Origin: Symbiodinium natans
Lineage: Eukaryota > Sar > Dinophyceae > Suessiales > Symbiodiniaceae
Assembly (NCBI GenBank): GCA_905221605.1
Contig: CAJNDS010001191.1
Coordinates: 586,644-650,643 of the forward strand
Direction: 5' to 3'
Length of the DNA: 64,000 nucleotides
Made by a program: the position numbers and the translations under genes. The notes beneath the pieces were generated by a model that ran no database searches, was not told the origin of the DNA, and saw only the letters and a program-made list of their open reading frames with translations. Positions 1-11,176 of this stretch are shown here, piece after piece (positions within the stretch are counted from its first letter, which is position 1; every line of letters starts with the position of its first letter).

Positions 1-182
1 GACCTTAAAACATACGTGTTGGTGGGCTGGCTTTTTCGAGATGTTGGAGTTTGCGAAATTTGTCTAGTTATTTGGCTTTTCATCTGGAGGTTTGTATGTA
101 ACTGACGTGAAGGTGCGATTCTCTCGTGGGCCTGGACTAACTTCATTGTCCGCTCATCCATCTTGCGCCTTCTTGACACAGC

Positions 183-281
183 ATGGCCACCCTTCTTCGC
201 GACATCGGGATGATGGCAGTAATCATCACGATCATATCACACAAGCTACCCGCACAGCAAAGCTCCGATCTTCCGGAAGAG
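183..281 (+). CDS. Candidate exon of unknown gene
   Basis: An open frame starts at ATG 183 (MATLLRDIGMMAVIIT...) and runs to GAAGAG, followed by a possible donor GTCCTG at 282. It includes a hydrophobic stretch (MMAVIITII), so it may encode a membrane segment or signal anchor. The frame meets TGA at 288. A second protein-like frame opens at once in another phase, so this is either an exon end or a frameshifted gene. The family is not recognised. Confidence 0.35.
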
Positions 282-282
282 G

Positions 283-389
283 TCCTGTGAGCACTGGCAT
301 GCCGACTCAGAGCAAGCTGACGCCGACAGGGCCACTATGCTACGTGGCGAACACGCAAGCCGACTTACTAAACTAGGACCCGGCCTATA
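283..389 (+). CDS. Candidate exon or frameshifted continuation
   Basis: The frame reads CEHWHADSEQADADRATMLR and on to LTKLG, a charged, protein-like composition, with TAG at about 388. It lies one base out of phase with the frame ending at 281. The gap between them is too short for an intron, so a one-base indel (pseudogene or assembly error) is the simplest explanation. Function is unknown. Confidence 0.3.
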
Positions 390-513
390 GATAAACCTTC
401 TATCACATCTTCCCTTGTAGTCTTCCTTGCAAACAAGGATCCCCACATGTGATCCGAAACCCTCAACCCGAAACCCTCACCTAGTTTAGAGAACCCCAAG
501 TGCCTGCAAGCAG

Positions 514-617
514 GCGTACGACCCGCCGAACTTGACCGCGACTTTCGCGAGAAGGGCCATGATTTCGAAGAGGAAGAAGAGGCGCCTGAACCCTCAACCA
601 TGCACATGAACATTTAG
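514..617 (+). CDS. Candidate 3' exon, acidic C-terminus
   Basis: After a possible acceptor (CAAGCAG ending at 513) the frame reads VRPAELDRDFREKGHDFEEE, followed by EEAPEPSTMHMNI and a TAG stop at 615-617. The stop lies in a TTTAGGG-like word, so the stop or 3' end may be supplied by telomeric sequence. The acidic run is typical of a coding end. The family is not recognised. Confidence 0.33.
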
Positions 618-659
618 GGCGATTTTGGGTGCCGCTTAACTTTGAACCAATAGCCTATT

Positions 660-1125
660 CCCTATAACCTGGATAAAAAACCCTACAAACCCTAGAAACA
701 CGACAAACCCTACAAACGCTATAAACTCTACAAACCCAGAAGCCCTGTAAACCCTGTAAACCCTACAAAGCCTATAGACCCACAAACCCTCTCAACCCTG
801 AACCTGAGACCCGAAACCCGAAACCCTAAACCCCTCAAACCCCAACGCAACAGCCAACAAGAAGTCAATCCAAGGCTCCACCGGGCTGTGCCCCCCCTGG
901 CAAAACCCGAATCCCGAACCCCCTTGTAGACTTTCGGTAGCTCCAGACACCCGAATCCCCGAAAAGGATACCCCTTGGAAATCTCCGAAGCCCTATAGAG
1001 GGTCGACCCTAAACCCTAAACCCAATCCCCAAACCCTAAACCCCCTCACCCTAAACCCTAAGCCCTGTAACCCTATAACCCTATAACCCTATAACCCTAA
1101 ACCCTAAACCTAAACTCTAAACACT
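660..1125 (-). repeat. Degenerate telomeric tract (CCCTAAA-like)
   Basis: The stretch is built of variants of CCCTAAA (CCCTACAAA, CCCTGTAAA, CCCTATAA, CCCGAAA) with short unique inserts near 850-1000. No gene is seen in it. Copy divergence is high, so it looks like an old interstitial telomeric tract. Confidence 0.8.
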
Positions 1126-1219
1126 TACTTGCCCTTGGCATCCTCTGACAGGGAGGCTCCACAACTGCCGCCTGGGCGACCCAAGGTGTGGGGTTGAGGC
1201 CGCTGGGGTCTCAGAGCGT

Positions 1220-1352
1220 CGGAGGTTTAGGGCTCAGGGTTTAGGGTTTAGGGTTTAGGGTTCAGGGTTTAGGGGTTAGGGTTTAGGGTTTAGGGTTCAG
1301 GGTTCAGGGTTCAGGAGTTCAGGGTTTAGGGCTTCGGGGTTTAAGATTCAGG
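1220..1352 (+). repeat. Interstitial telomeric tract TTTAGGG
   Basis: About 15 TTTAGGG units with TTCAGGG and TTTAGGGG variants. It faces the CCCTAAA tract at 1435 across an 80-bp spacer, so the two tracts point toward each other. Confidence 0.9.
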
Positions 1353-1434
1353 GGCGGGGCGTTACGCGACTACAGGGTTTTTGTGGCCGTCAGGGTTGCA
1401 GGATTGTTGGAAGGTCTTCCCTGATTCGCTAGTA

Positions 1435-1556
1435 AACCCTAAACCCTAAACCCTAAACCCTACACCCTACACCCTACACCCTACACCCTACACCCTAAAC
1501 CCTAAACCCTAAACCCTAAACCCTAAACCCTAACCCTAAACCCTAAACCCTAAACC
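1435..1556 (-). repeat. Interstitial telomeric tract CCCTAAA
   Basis: About 17 CCCTAAA units, including a short run of CCCTACA variants at about 1460-1495. The flank after it (1560-1880) recurs at 9250-9560, so the tract belongs to the 5.65-kb duplicated unit. The second copy of the unit has a much shorter tract at 9200-9250. Confidence 0.9.
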
Positions 1557-2566
1557 TAAAAAGCCAGGAAGGCGCCTCGGCGCACCTGTTGTTGCTTCAC
1601 TGTGGGGGCGGAGTTGACTTTGCGAAGAGCCCTGTGCAGGAGTGTGGAGGGGCCGTTTCTTGTTTCTGAAAGCATCCAATATGATGGTTCTGAATTGCCC
1701 TGAAGTCATGGCTCTGAATTGCAGTAAGGGTCCCCAAAATCCGTCCGCAGCCCGGCCTGAAACTCTCAGAAAGCCCGTTGAAGGGTTTGGGCTTAATAGG
1801 GGGTCTCCAGAAATTCTCTAGGGGACCCTACGATTTGGGATCAAACCACATCCAGGGGGGGGGGGGAGGGGGGGGGGGCAGGGTAGAGACATGAATAGGC
1901 GATTTAAGTTTAGGTTTTTTTGGTTTTGGGTTCTCTTCTCGCATGGGGGGTCATAATTCCTGTCAACACTCTTCGAGGGCTCCCCGCCTGATTTGTTGAT
2001 AAAGATGCCGTAGGAGGGCGCTTTAGTATAGGGGAAGACTTTGACGATGGCCTCACATAGCACGATTTCCGAGGCCACGACCCTGATTGTCTGTCCACTT
2101 CGACCACGATCGCCTTCCTGGTGCAAGGCCCGGCATTGTTTCGGGCATAGGAAGTGGCACGTGCTGCGGACAATTTGCGCGCTAACATGCACTCAATCAT
2201 CAGTTAAAACATCTGCGAAGAAGCTTCAAGATACTTTAGACATGCACGGAAAGCTGCAATCCCCAGCTATACTGTAGTTTTGGAGCGAGAAGGTGGTACT
2301 GGAACTTCACTAGAAACAGTGGTGGCTATCCTCGCCCCCCCCCCCCCCCAAACAGATGAGGGGAACTTCTGCAGAACGGATGCGTTTTACTTCTCGGCCC
2401 CAGTGAGTTGCCATGCAGGCCGTCTAGGTTTTTACGAAAGCCAAGCCTCTCCGCAGATCAGCAACATCCCAAGCATGTGACCCCAAACCTTAAATCCTAG
2501 GTCCTAAACCTTAAACCCTAGACCCTAAAACCTAAACTTCTGGAGGCTGTCGTTTTTGGCCCCGCC

Positions 2567-3299
2567 ATGGCAATGTCTATGGAGGGCTGTGTATGGGCGG
2601 CCCCATTGAAGCGGCAGATGCTGGTACAACCAGCCCGCGCCCCGACCTATGCTTGGGGATGGCAGCCAGCACCTGTCGTAGCGACTCGCCGCACGATTCG
2701 CGTGGTGGCAAGGCCAGTGCAAGCACCTGGCTTGGTGACTCGGCGCACCATTCGTGTGGTAGTGAAGCCTGCCAGTGTGGTGGTGAAGGCAGCTGCGGCG
2801 ATGCAGCTGCCTCACCTTCTCGGGCCGCCGAGGGCACCGGCTGTGGCTCACCCCAAGACGGGGTTGCCTCAAGCTGGAGCAGGCGAGCCTGCCCCAGACG
2901 ACTCAGTCGAGCTGACTGAGGCTCCAGTTGATGTGACTGACGCATGTGAGACAATGGAAGCAACGAACGCGGTTGCTGAAGCCCTTGCCCCGGCTCCCGA
3001 GCTGGTCTACCCGAAGGGTAGGCCTGTCTCGTATGGCCCGGCAAGGCCTTTCATGGAACTTCAAGATGAAACAGCTTGCCAAGCAGACGCCGACGTTCCC
3101 GAGGCCGCTCCGAAGCCGGCTATAGAGCCGGTTCCAGAGCCCGCAGAAGACGCTAGCCCACCGCCGGAACTTCCGCAGGAACTTCCGGGCCAGGCTGAGG
3201 CCTTGGAAGCGCTTCAGGCACTGATGGCGGAGCTCGGCGGAATGGGCTTCAAGGTCCCCAAGAAGCCGATGGGCGAACCAGAGGCGGGGAGGGCGCAAG
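2567..3299 (+). CDS. Ala/Pro-rich protein, exon 1, copy A
   Basis: Starts at ATG 2567 in a good context (GCCATGG). The predicted 244 residues are rich in Ala, Pro and Glu, with a repeated motif near residues 42-70 (TRRTIRVVARPVQAPGLVTR, then TRRTIRVVVKP) and a Pro/Glu-rich middle. A strong donor, CAAG|GTAAGC, follows Q at 3298. If unspliced the frame runs on to TAA 3353-3355 (262 aa). Splicing to 3646 joins it in phase to a conserved second exon. The three copies keep the frame open, but copies B and C differ mostly by replacement changes, so constraint here is weak. No known domain is recognised and function is unknown. Confidence 0.5.
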
Positions 3300-3645
3300 G
3301 TAAGCTGATCAAGACTGCCTTTGAGGTCCTTGATGCACAGCGCTTCTTCAGATAAGTCCAACAAAATCCTTCATATAGGCTGCGCATGCTTCATGGAAGC
3401 CCTACCAAAACGTATCGGATCGTGTTCTTAGTATGGCGCTGAGGTTTTCGTTTTAACTGCGCCAAGGTGGGAGACCTTGTGGTCCTCAGCGATACGATCC
3501 TGCCGAAGAGTCTGCGGCTGCGGTACGCTGTTGTCATGCAGGCTACAGCCAGCAGTAATTCCAACGCTTATTTGCTACCTGCTACTTGTAGCTGATTCGA
3601 GGTTGTGACATGTGCCACGGGCTGAAAAGATTAAAAGATGTGCAG

Positions 3646-4088
3646 TTCCAGTGCAGGTGCACGAGAAGCATTACACAGCGAGAACGTTGGCAGAAGACAA
3701 GGCGACCTCGCTGGAGGAATGCTGGCCTTTCAAGGAGGATGCCGTGCTCGAGAGCACGGTCGGCCGACTGGGAAGCCGAGTGCGCGTGGCGGAGGGGCGC
3801 CACGGCTGCGTGTGGTTTGCAGGGATATTTGACGCAGGTTTCCAAAGACCCGGGGGTTTTTTGCACCCACGCCAAGGTCCTATGCTGGCTGCAGTGGCAA
3901 GGTGGCCAAGGCGCCCGGCCACCCGATATTCCCGGTCTTCCGCCAGTTCAGGCGTGCATGCCGGGCTGTGCTGCGTGGGGGTCGGTATTTTCACCGTTCT
4001 TGTTGTCGGCGTTTTAGTTCTTTGTCTTTTGTTTCCTTCTTTCGTATGGCGGGACAGCAAGCAAGCAAGCACAACCTATCAACCCTAG
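3646..4088 (+). CDS. Exon 2 with C-terminal membrane segment, copy A
   Basis: Follows TGTGCAG at 3643-3645 in phase with the exon-1 donor (intron 346 bp). There is no in-frame ATG near its start, which supports it being a downstream exon. It reads PVQVHEKHYTARTLAEDKAT, later VGRLGSRVRVAEG, then a hydrophobic segment (VGIFTVLVVGVLVLCLLF) and a short charged tail ending TYQP-stop. That layout suggests a tail-anchored or single-pass membrane protein. The 'GSRVRVAEGRHGCVWFAG' stretch faintly resembles a small beta-barrel (CAP-Gly/SH3-like) strand pair, but too little is present to call it. Confidence 0.45.
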
Positions 4089-4789
4089 AAACCCCAAGCT
4101 CCTAACACGCACACATAACGGACCGAGACCCCGAAAACAAACAAGCTGTATCCTTAAGCACCTTCAGCCTTGAAAACACTCAAATTTTTAAGCCTGGAAG
4201 CCCTAGAAAGCCAGATGCAGGAACGGCAAACTGCAGTACGTCATCAATGTGCGTTTGGATGACGGCAGGCGCCGGTGTTCTGCTTGAGTGGGGTTTTAGG
4301 ATGTTTTAGGCGAGTGCTAGCAACTGTGTAACCATGGCTTGTTATCCTGGATGGCAGGGACGCGCAGTTCCTGCTCTCGGAGCTCCGGGCAGAGCGAGCA
4401 CTGTAGACAAGAGAGAAAAAAAGTCCCATATGATTGCTGTTCAGAGTTGTTGTTGTTCTAGGGCAGAGCAAGCACCCGGCTATACTGTAGTTTTGGGGCG
4501 AGAAGGAGGTACTAGAACTTTCACTAGAAACAGCATCTTGTGCTACGCCGCACCCCAAACAGATGAGGCGGATGCGTTTTTACTTCTCGGCCCCAGTGAG
4601 TTGCCACGCAAGCCGTCTAGGCTTTTACGAAAGCCAAGCCTCTCCGCAGATCAACAACATCCCAAGCATGTGCTCATACAATCAAAAGAAAGAATATAGT
4701 ATTCCCTATATTTCCTTTAATACGGAATATTGCTTTTTGCATTTTCCGGTGTTCTTAAGCAAGTGGTAGTAAAGGTTTGAGGCCCCGCC

Positions 4790-5522
4790 ATGGCAATGTC
4801 TATGGAGGGCTACGTATGGGCAGCCCCATTGAAGTGGCAGATGATGGTACAACCAGCCGGCGCCCCAACCTATGCTTGGGGATGGCAGCCAGCACCTGTC
4901 GTAGTGACTCGCCGCACGATTCGCGTGGTGGCAAGGCCGGTGCAAGCACCTGGTTTGGTGACTCGGCGCACCATTCGTGTGGTAGTGAAGCCTGCCAGTG
5001 TGGTGGTGAAGGCAGCTGCGGCGATGCAGCTGCCTCACCTTCTCGGGCCGCCGAGGGCACCGGCTGTGGCTCACCCCAAGACGGGGTTGCCTCAAGCTGG
5101 AGCAGGCGAGCCTGCCCCAGACGACTCAGTCGAGCTGACTGAGGCTCCAGTTGATGTGACTGACGCATGTGAGACAATGGAAGCAACGAACGCGGTTGCT
5201 GAAGCCCTTGCCCCGGCTCCCGAGCTGGTCTACCCGAAGGGTAGGCCTGTCTCGTATGGCCCGGCAAGGCCTTTCATGGAACTTCAAGATGAAACAGCTT
5301 GCCAAGCAGACGCCGACGTTCCCGAGGCCGCTCCGAAGCCGGCTATAGAGCCGGTTCCAGAGCCCGCAGAAGACGCTAGCCCACCGCCGGAACTTCCGCA
5401 GGAACTTCCGGGCCAGGCTGAGGCCTTGGAAGCGCTTCAGGCGCTGATGGCGGAGCTCGGCGGAATGGGCTTCAAGGTCCCCAAGAAGCCGATGGGCGAA
5501 CCAGAGGCGGGGAGGGCGCAAG
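4790..5522 (+). CDS. Ala/Pro-rich protein, exon 1, copy B
   Basis: Copy of 2567-3299, with ATG at 4790, the same TRRTIRVV repeats and the same CAAG|GTAAGC donor after 5522. It differs from copy A by a handful of residues (R to W and L to M near residues 16-19, A to V near residue 39). Upstream lies the right half of a MITE (about 4690-4768), where copy A has telomeric filler. If the donor is unused the frame ends at 5578. Confidence 0.5.
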
Positions 5523-5869
5523 GTAAGCTGATCAAGACTGCCTTTGAGGTCCTTGATGCACAGCGCTTCTTCAGATAAGTCCAACAAAATCCTTCATATA
5601 GGCTGCGCATGCTTCATGGAAGCCCTACCAAAACGTATCGGATCGTGTTCTTAGTATGGCGCTGAGGTTTTTCGTTTTAACTGCGCCAAGGTGGGAGACC
5701 TTGTGGTCCTCAGCGATACGATCCTGCCGAAGAGTCTGCGGCTGCGGTACGCTGTTGTCATGCAGGCTACAGCCAGCAGTAATTCCAACGCTTATTTGCT
5801 ACCTGCTACTTGTAGCTGATTCGAGGTTGTGACATGTGCCACGGGCTGAAAAGATTAAAAGATGTGCAG

Positions 5870-6312
5870 TTCCAGTGCAGGTGCACGAGAAGCATTACAC
5901 AGCGAGAACGTTGGCAGAAGACAAGGCGACCTCGCTGGAGGAATGCTGGCCTTTCAAGGAGGATGCCGTGCTCGAGAGCACGGTCGGCCGACTGGGAAGC
6001 CGAGTGCGCGTGGCGGAGGGGCGCCACGGCTGCGTGTGGTTTGCAGGGATATTTGACGCAGGTTTCCAAAGACCCGGGGGTTTTTTGCACCCACGCCAAG
6101 GTCCTATGCTGGCTGCAGTGGCAAGGTGGCCAAGGCGCCCGGCCACCCGATATTCCCGGTCTTCCGCCAGTTCAGGCGTGCATGCCGGGCTGTGCTGCAT
6201 GGGGGTCGGTATTTTCACCGTTCTTGTTGTCGGCGTTTTAGTTCTTTGTCTTTTGTTTCCTTCTTTCGTATGGCAGGACAGCAAGCAAACAAGCACAACC
6301 TATCAACCCTAG
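5870..6312 (+). CDS. Exon 2 with C-terminal membrane segment, copy B
   Basis: Almost identical to 3646-4088. Changes include V to M in the membrane segment, R to Q and A to T in the tail. Same acceptor (GTGCAG ending 5869) and same stop context (CAACCCTAG). Confidence 0.45.
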
Positions 6313-6836
6313 AAACCCCAAGCTCCCAACACGCACAACTAAAGGACCGAGACCCTGAAAACAAGCAACCTGAAACCTTAAACACCTTAAACCTTGAAAA
6401 CGCTAAATTTTTTAAGCCTGGAAGCCCGAGAAAGCCAGATGCAGGAACGGCAAAGTGCAGTACGTCGTCAATGTGCGTTTGGATGACGGCAGGCGCCGTT
6501 GTTCTGCTTGAGTGGGGTCTTAGGATGTTTTAGGCGAGTGCTAGCCACTGTACGTGTAACCATGGCTTGTTATCCTGGATGGCAGGGACGCGCAGTGCCT
6601 GTTCTCGGAGCTCCGGGCAGAGCGAGCACTGTAGACAAGAGAGAAAAAAAAAGTCCCATCGCGCGGAGGGGTCGATATGATTGCTGTTCAGTGTAGGGCA
6701 AAGCAAGCAAACAATCGTCGGACAAGCAAGCACGCAAGCAAGCTAGGAAGCAAGCAGTCGGTCCACTTTGTTGCGTGTCAACATGCGCAGCCTACTAACA
6801 GTGACACACTCTCACGCATTCTCACGCATTTGCACT

Positions 6837-7130
6837 GTTGCAAATGTCGGGAGTTGCGCCCCCCCCCCCCCCCCCCTCCTCCACCTCTCGCGCCACAGAA
6901 AGCCTCCCAAGTCATACGAAAAAGGAGGTACATGGGTTGTGGCTGTAGCCTCCTATCACCTCAAGTCGGGTGTTGATGTCTACAGGATGCTGGCAGAGAC
7001 TCCAATCCTTTTGCACAACCCAGAAGACCTACAATCACTTTGCACTTGCAATCCGCAAACACAGGAATTCCGGAGAACAGGGTTGTTACGGTTTATTGGA
7101 GCCGTCTCTTGATACCCTCGAATTCAAGGA
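6837..7130. repeat. Poly-C run and unconserved filler
   Basis: Holds a long C run (about 6850-6868) whose partner in the second unit (about 12520-12537) has a different length. The flanks are duplicated. No frame is conserved between the two copies. Confidence 0.6.
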
Positions 7131-7907
7131 ATCTTGCTAACATGAAGTCATCCTATAGTATACGTACGATATACGATATACGTACACTTTGTTAAGCAAC
7201 GCCACGTGGAGGTTACCTTGAAAGTTTTCATGCCTTGTGTACCGTGGTTCCCTGATTCTGATGTCAGAGTTTCCGGCAGGCCTTCTCAGCGTCTGAGGAG
7301 ATCCCACGCGCTTTCGGCAGCTGCAAAAAGTGTAAATTTCAGGATCCTGGCACGTAGTTCTGCCTCTTCCGCTGAGTCCAGTGGGATACATGTGCGTCTT
7401 CAGACAGTGAGGAGCCAGGTACACTTATTGAAAGTCTCTGAAGAAAAGAACAAGAAGAGTGAGAGAGGGAAAGAGCGGCCACCGATCCGTGCCCAACCGA
7501 CCCAAGAACACCAAACTCCGCTCCGGGGCGACTACCTGCCCAGGGTTTCGATCTTGCCCAAGGTATCGATCTTGAAACGAAACGCAACAAAGAGAGACCC
7601 AGCGAGCGAGAGCAGAAGACAGGGAGGGAGCGAGGGTGAGGACGGCCGGACGGATGAGCATGTGCTGCCATTTCCCAGTGGTCTGTGCCCCAACACAGCC
7701 TGTGGTCGACTACTCCACCTGCCATGGTGATAGAGGCTGGACTCGGGAGGCTGATCCCAAAAGGGCCAGTAAGACCAAACCCCCATCTCGAATGGGCCTT
7801 AAAGCTTCATCTTTGTTGGGGTTTTGGAGGCAGGGCTCCGGGTTTTTGGGCGTGGGGTTCTACTCTTGGGGATTGGTGCACCTTGCCGGCTACCAGGGAT
7901 TGCTTCA

Positions 7908-8042
7908 ACATAGCTACCGTTTGCTTAAGAACCCCCAGAAATGAGAAAAAAGAATCCTTCTATTGCCCTATATTGCCCTTATAAGGAAGAATATTGTTTT
8001 TATTTCTCGGGGGTTCTTGAAGTCTTAAGCAAATAGCTGATA
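7908..8042. mobile_element. MITE family 1 (TTGCTTAAGAACCCC ends)
   Basis: Inverted ends: left TTTGCTTAAGAACCCCC, right CTTAAGCAAATAG. The AT-rich core contains CCCTTATAAGGAAGAATATTG. A second copy sits in the duplicated unit at 13571, and related elements at 30389, 40200, 42034 and 56608. At about 130 bp it has no coding capacity. Confidence 0.8.
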
Positions 8043-8056
8043 GGGATGTGTCAGAG

Positions 8057-8236
8057 ATGTTTGCTGCACTTGCAGCGATGTTGCAATGCAGGGTCAGTCG
8101 CGTTCAAGACAGCGCAAGTTTCGTGACAGCCCAGTCTTTGTCTTTGCCGCCAGGACGGCCGTCCAGCAGTTGAACTTGCGAAGTTCGAGCAGGCGGGGGA
8201 GCACAGGGCCGAGACGGAGAAGCTTAGATAGGCCCT
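8057..8236 (+). CDS. Candidate exon, basic Ser/Arg-rich
   Basis: The frame is conserved in both units (partner at 13740). It reads AMQGQSRSRQRKFRDSPVFV followed by FAARTAVQQLNLRSS. It follows a TTGCAG acceptor-like site. Differences between copies include two replacement changes. A reverse-strand frame of similar length exists here, so the strand is not certain. Confidence 0.25.
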
Positions 8237-8269
8237 GACCCGGAGGAAGAACCGCAATGAACATCGTCG

Positions 8270-8395
8270 GCAGCTAATACAGGGGCCTTGATAATTTGAA
8301 TTGGGTTTTGGGGGGGGGGGGGGGGGTAGTTCGTATAATTATCAGGGAACCCTAAACGGGAATACTATTCGTAATTCTTCCGACCCCTATATTGC
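8270..8395. mobile_element. MITE family 8 with internal poly-G
   Basis: Ends in ACAGGGGCCTTGATAATTTG on the left and TTCTTCCGACCCCTATA on the right (inverted AGGGGTCGGAAGAATT type). A G run fills the loop. Relatives at 13934, 26020, 35153, 37735, 43555 and 60488. Confidence 0.65.
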
Positions 8396-8463
8396 GCCGT
8401 AGTATCTGCACAAGAATGTAATGCTAGCTGCGAGAGCCGCTGACACGACACATTGCTGGATGT

Positions 8464-8540
8464 AGGGTTTAGGGTTTAGGGCTTAGGGCTCAGGGCTTAG
8501 GGCTTAAACCTCAGGGTTTAGGGTTTAGGGTTTAGGGTTG
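8464..8540 (+). repeat. Interstitial telomeric tract
   Basis: TTTAGGG with GCTTAGGG and GCTCAGGG variants. The same variant order recurs at 14121-14190, so the tract was copied with the 5.65-kb unit. Confidence 0.9.
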
Positions 8541-8848
8541 GCTGCAAGCACCCTACTATGGGGGAATAATGACTAATGGTCTAATCAAAGAGCAACCCCC
8601 CCAAAATCCTCTTCTAACTATGAAGTCCCCTATGTTCGGAGATCCTTAGACACGCGCCTTAGGTTGCCACCTCCTGAGACCCGCAAACTGGGGCTCTGCC
8701 TGTTTTACCTTCTCAGGTTCCCCATGTATTCGACCCCCTACTTCCATGTACAAACTACCCTCTAAACCTAGAGGATGCGAGCCCGATTCTGTGCAAAGGA
8801 TCTCAGAGCGGCTCGTTGCCCTTAGCCTGAGTCCTTGGAGTCCAACTA

Positions 8849-9250
8849 GGATTTAGGGGTTTTAGGGGTTTAGGGTTTGGGGGGTTTAAGGGTTTAGGGT
8901 TTAGGGTTTAGGGTTTAGGGGGTTTAGGGGTTTAAGGGTTTGAAACCCTTACTTGCCCTTGGACTTGGCATCCTCTGACAGGGAGGCTCCGCAGCCTGGG
9001 CGACCCAAGGTGTGGGGGTCTCAGAGCTTCGGCGGTTTCGGGTCTAGGGTTTGCAGCTTAGGGTTTGGGGGGGTTTAGGGCTTGGGGTTTAGGATTTAGG
9101 GGGTGGGGTGTTCGGGCAGAGGGTTTCGAGGCTACAGGGTTTTTGGGGCCGTCAGGGTTGCAGGACTGTTTTTGAAGGTCTTCCCTGATTCGCTAGTCAA
9201 CCCTAAACCCTAAACCCTAAACCCCAAACCCTAAACCCTAAACCCTAAAA
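8849..9250. repeat. Telomeric tracts flanking the unit boundary
   Basis: TTTAGGG-type tract at 8849-8945, a spacer with the 'CATCCTCTGACAGGGAGGCT' block, more TTTAGGG-like sequence at 9050-9150, and a CCCTAAA tract at 9200-9250. This is the join between the two 5.65-kb units. Confidence 0.8.
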
Positions 9251-10443
9251 GCCAGGAAGGCACATCGGCACACTTGTTGTTTCACTGTGGGGGCGGAGTT
9301 GACTTTGCGAAGAGCCCTGTGCAGGAGTGTGGAGGGCCCGTTTCTAGTTTCTGAAGGCATCCAATATGACGGTTCTGAATTGCCCTGAAGTCATGGCTCT
9401 GAATTGCAGTAAGGGTCCCCCAAAAACGCCCCGTCCTCAGCCCGGCCGAAAGCTCTCAGAAAGCCCGTTGAAGGGTTTGGGCTCCCTTGGGGGGTCTCCA
9501 GAAATTCTCTAGGGGGCCCTACGAGTTGGGATCAAACCACCTCCAGGGGAGGGGGGTAGGGTAGAGACATGAATAAGGCGATTTGAGGCGGCAAGTTTAG
9601 GATTGTCGGTTTTGGGTTCTCTTCTCTCATGGGGGGTCATGATTCTTAGGGCGCTTTAGGCCCTTCCCCACCGAATAGAGCTGCATGTTATGTTGCTTTG
9701 AGTTGGCAGACTCAGGTACGCCAAAATGTATTTGTCCTGAGTGACTGTGAATGGCCATGTTTAACACAGATCCTAAGTGGCATGATATACGTTTATACAT
9801 TTAGCAGCACAAACTTGGCAACAGTGTCTCCGTTGTCTCCGGCGTATCCACACCCTGAACCCCAATAGAGCGCTACATCTAAACCCGCCTATCCGGGAAT
9901 ACTTTGATGATCGCCTCACATGACACGATTTCCGAGGCCATGACCCACGATCGCCTTCCTGGAGCAAGGCCCTGAGGGCATTGTTTCGGGCATAGGAAGT
10001 GGCACGTGCTACGGACAATTTGCGCGCTGACATGCACTCAATCATCAGTTAAAACATCTGCGAAGAAGCTTCAAGATACTTTAGACATGCATGGAAAGCT
10101 GCAATCCCCAGCTATGCTGTAGTTTTGGGGCGAGAAGGAGGTCCTAGAACTTTCACTAGAAAAAGCATCTTGTGCTACGTCGCCCCCCCCAAAAAAAACA
10201 GATGAGGGGAACTTCTGCAGAACGGATGCGTTTTTACTTCTCGGCCCCAGTGAGTTGCCACGCAAGCCGTCTAGGCTTTTACGAAAGCCAAGCCTCTCCG
10301 CAGATCAACAACATCCCAAGCACGTGCTCATACAATCAAAAGAAAGAATATAGTATTCCCTATATTTCCTTTAATAAGGAATATTGCTTTTTGCATTTTC
10401 CGGTGTTCTTAAGCAAGTGGTAGTAAAGGTTTGAGGCCCCGCC

Positions 10444-11176
10444 ATGGCAATGTCTATGGAGGGCTACGTATGGGCAGCCCCATTGAAGTGGCAGATGATG
10501 GTACAACCAGCCGGCGCCCCAACCTATGCTTGGGGATGGCAGCCAGCACCTGTCGTAGTGACTCGCCGCACGATTCGCGTGGTGGCAAGGCCGGTGCAAG
10601 CACCTGGTTTGGTGACTCGGCGCACCATTCGTGTGGTAGTGAAGCCTGCCAGTGTGGTGGTGAAGGCAGCTGCGCCGATGCAGCTGCCTCACCTTCTCGG
10701 GCTGCCGAGGGCACCGGCTGTGGCGCACCCCAAGAAGGGGTTGCCTCAAGCTGGAGCAGGCGAGCCTGCCCCAGTCGACTCAGTCGAGCTGATCGAGGCT
10801 CCAGTTGATGTGACGGAGGCAGGTGAGACAGTGGAAGCAACGAACGCGGTTGCTGAAGCCCTTGCCCCGGGTCCCGAGCTGGTCTACCCGAAGGGTAGGC
10901 CTGTCTCGTATGGCCCGGCAAGGCCTTTCATGGAACTTCAAGATCAAGCAGCTTGCCAAGCAGACGCCGACGTTCCCGAGGCCGCTCCGAAGCCGGCTAT
11001 AGAGCCGGCTCCAGAGCCTGCAGAAGACGCTAGCCCACCGCCGGAACCTCCGCAGGAACTTCCGGGCCAGGCTGAGGCCTTGGAAGCGCTTAAGGCGCTG
11101 ATGGCGGAGCTCGGCGGAATGGGCTTCCAGGTCCCCAAGAAGCCGATGGGCGAACCAGAGGCGGGGAGGGCACAAG
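10444..11176 (+). CDS. Ala/Pro-rich protein, exon 1, copy C
   Basis: ATG at 10444, with the same repeats and the same donor (CAAG|GTAAGC after 11176) as copies A and B. I count roughly 14 replacement against 3 silent differences from copy B, so the sequence evolves fast although the frame stays open. Past the donor copy C diverges completely (the unspliced frame would give a different C-terminus, ending at 11310). This argues that the region after the donor is intron. Confidence 0.5.

Larger units (their letters stand above)
2268..4490 (+). repeat. 2.2-kb tandem duplication, copy A
   Basis: Near-identical to 4491-6713 at a constant offset of 2,223-2,224 bp across the gene. The junction lies near 4470-4490, where an 'AGCAAGCA' stretch runs directly into the 'GGCTATACTGTAGTTTTGG' start of copy B. 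Just upstream of the gene copy A carries degenerate telomeric filler (2480-2545), where copies B and C carry a MITE half. Confidence 0.85.
4491..6713 (+). repeat. 2.2-kb tandem duplication, copy B
   Basis: Second copy of 2268-4490. Exon 1 differs from copy A at only a few codons. It is followed by the rest of the 5.65-kb unit. The high A/B identity compared with the greater distance to copy C implies that the 2.2-kb duplication is younger than the 5.65-kb one. Confidence 0.85.
1138..8947. repeat. Segmental duplication, first unit
   Basis: The order of blocks matches 8948-14605: the 'TTGGCATCCTCTGACAGGGAGG' block, telomeric tracts, a block with a poly-G run, a two-exon gene, GA-rich filler, a MITE and a terminal poly-G block. 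This unit is longer because it contains the gene twice, as a 2,223-bp internal tandem duplication. The offset between the B and C gene copies is 5,654 bp. Stretches without a gene (1560-2560, 6320-8260) hold only repeats and unconserved frames. Confidence 0.85.

Noticed and set aside
2525-3364. Reverse-strand frames of 115-155 codons opposite exon 1
   Set aside because: GC-rich mirror frames. The + strand has a good ATG context and a conserved donor.
3610-4017. Overlapping 133-135-codon frames in other phases of exon 2
   Set aside because: Silent differences between gene copies fall in the frame at 3646, not in these. They are shadows.
7206-7730. 174-codon frame in the first duplicated unit
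   Set aside because: The second unit (12880-13380) has several frame-breaking indels in the same sequence, so it is not maintained.
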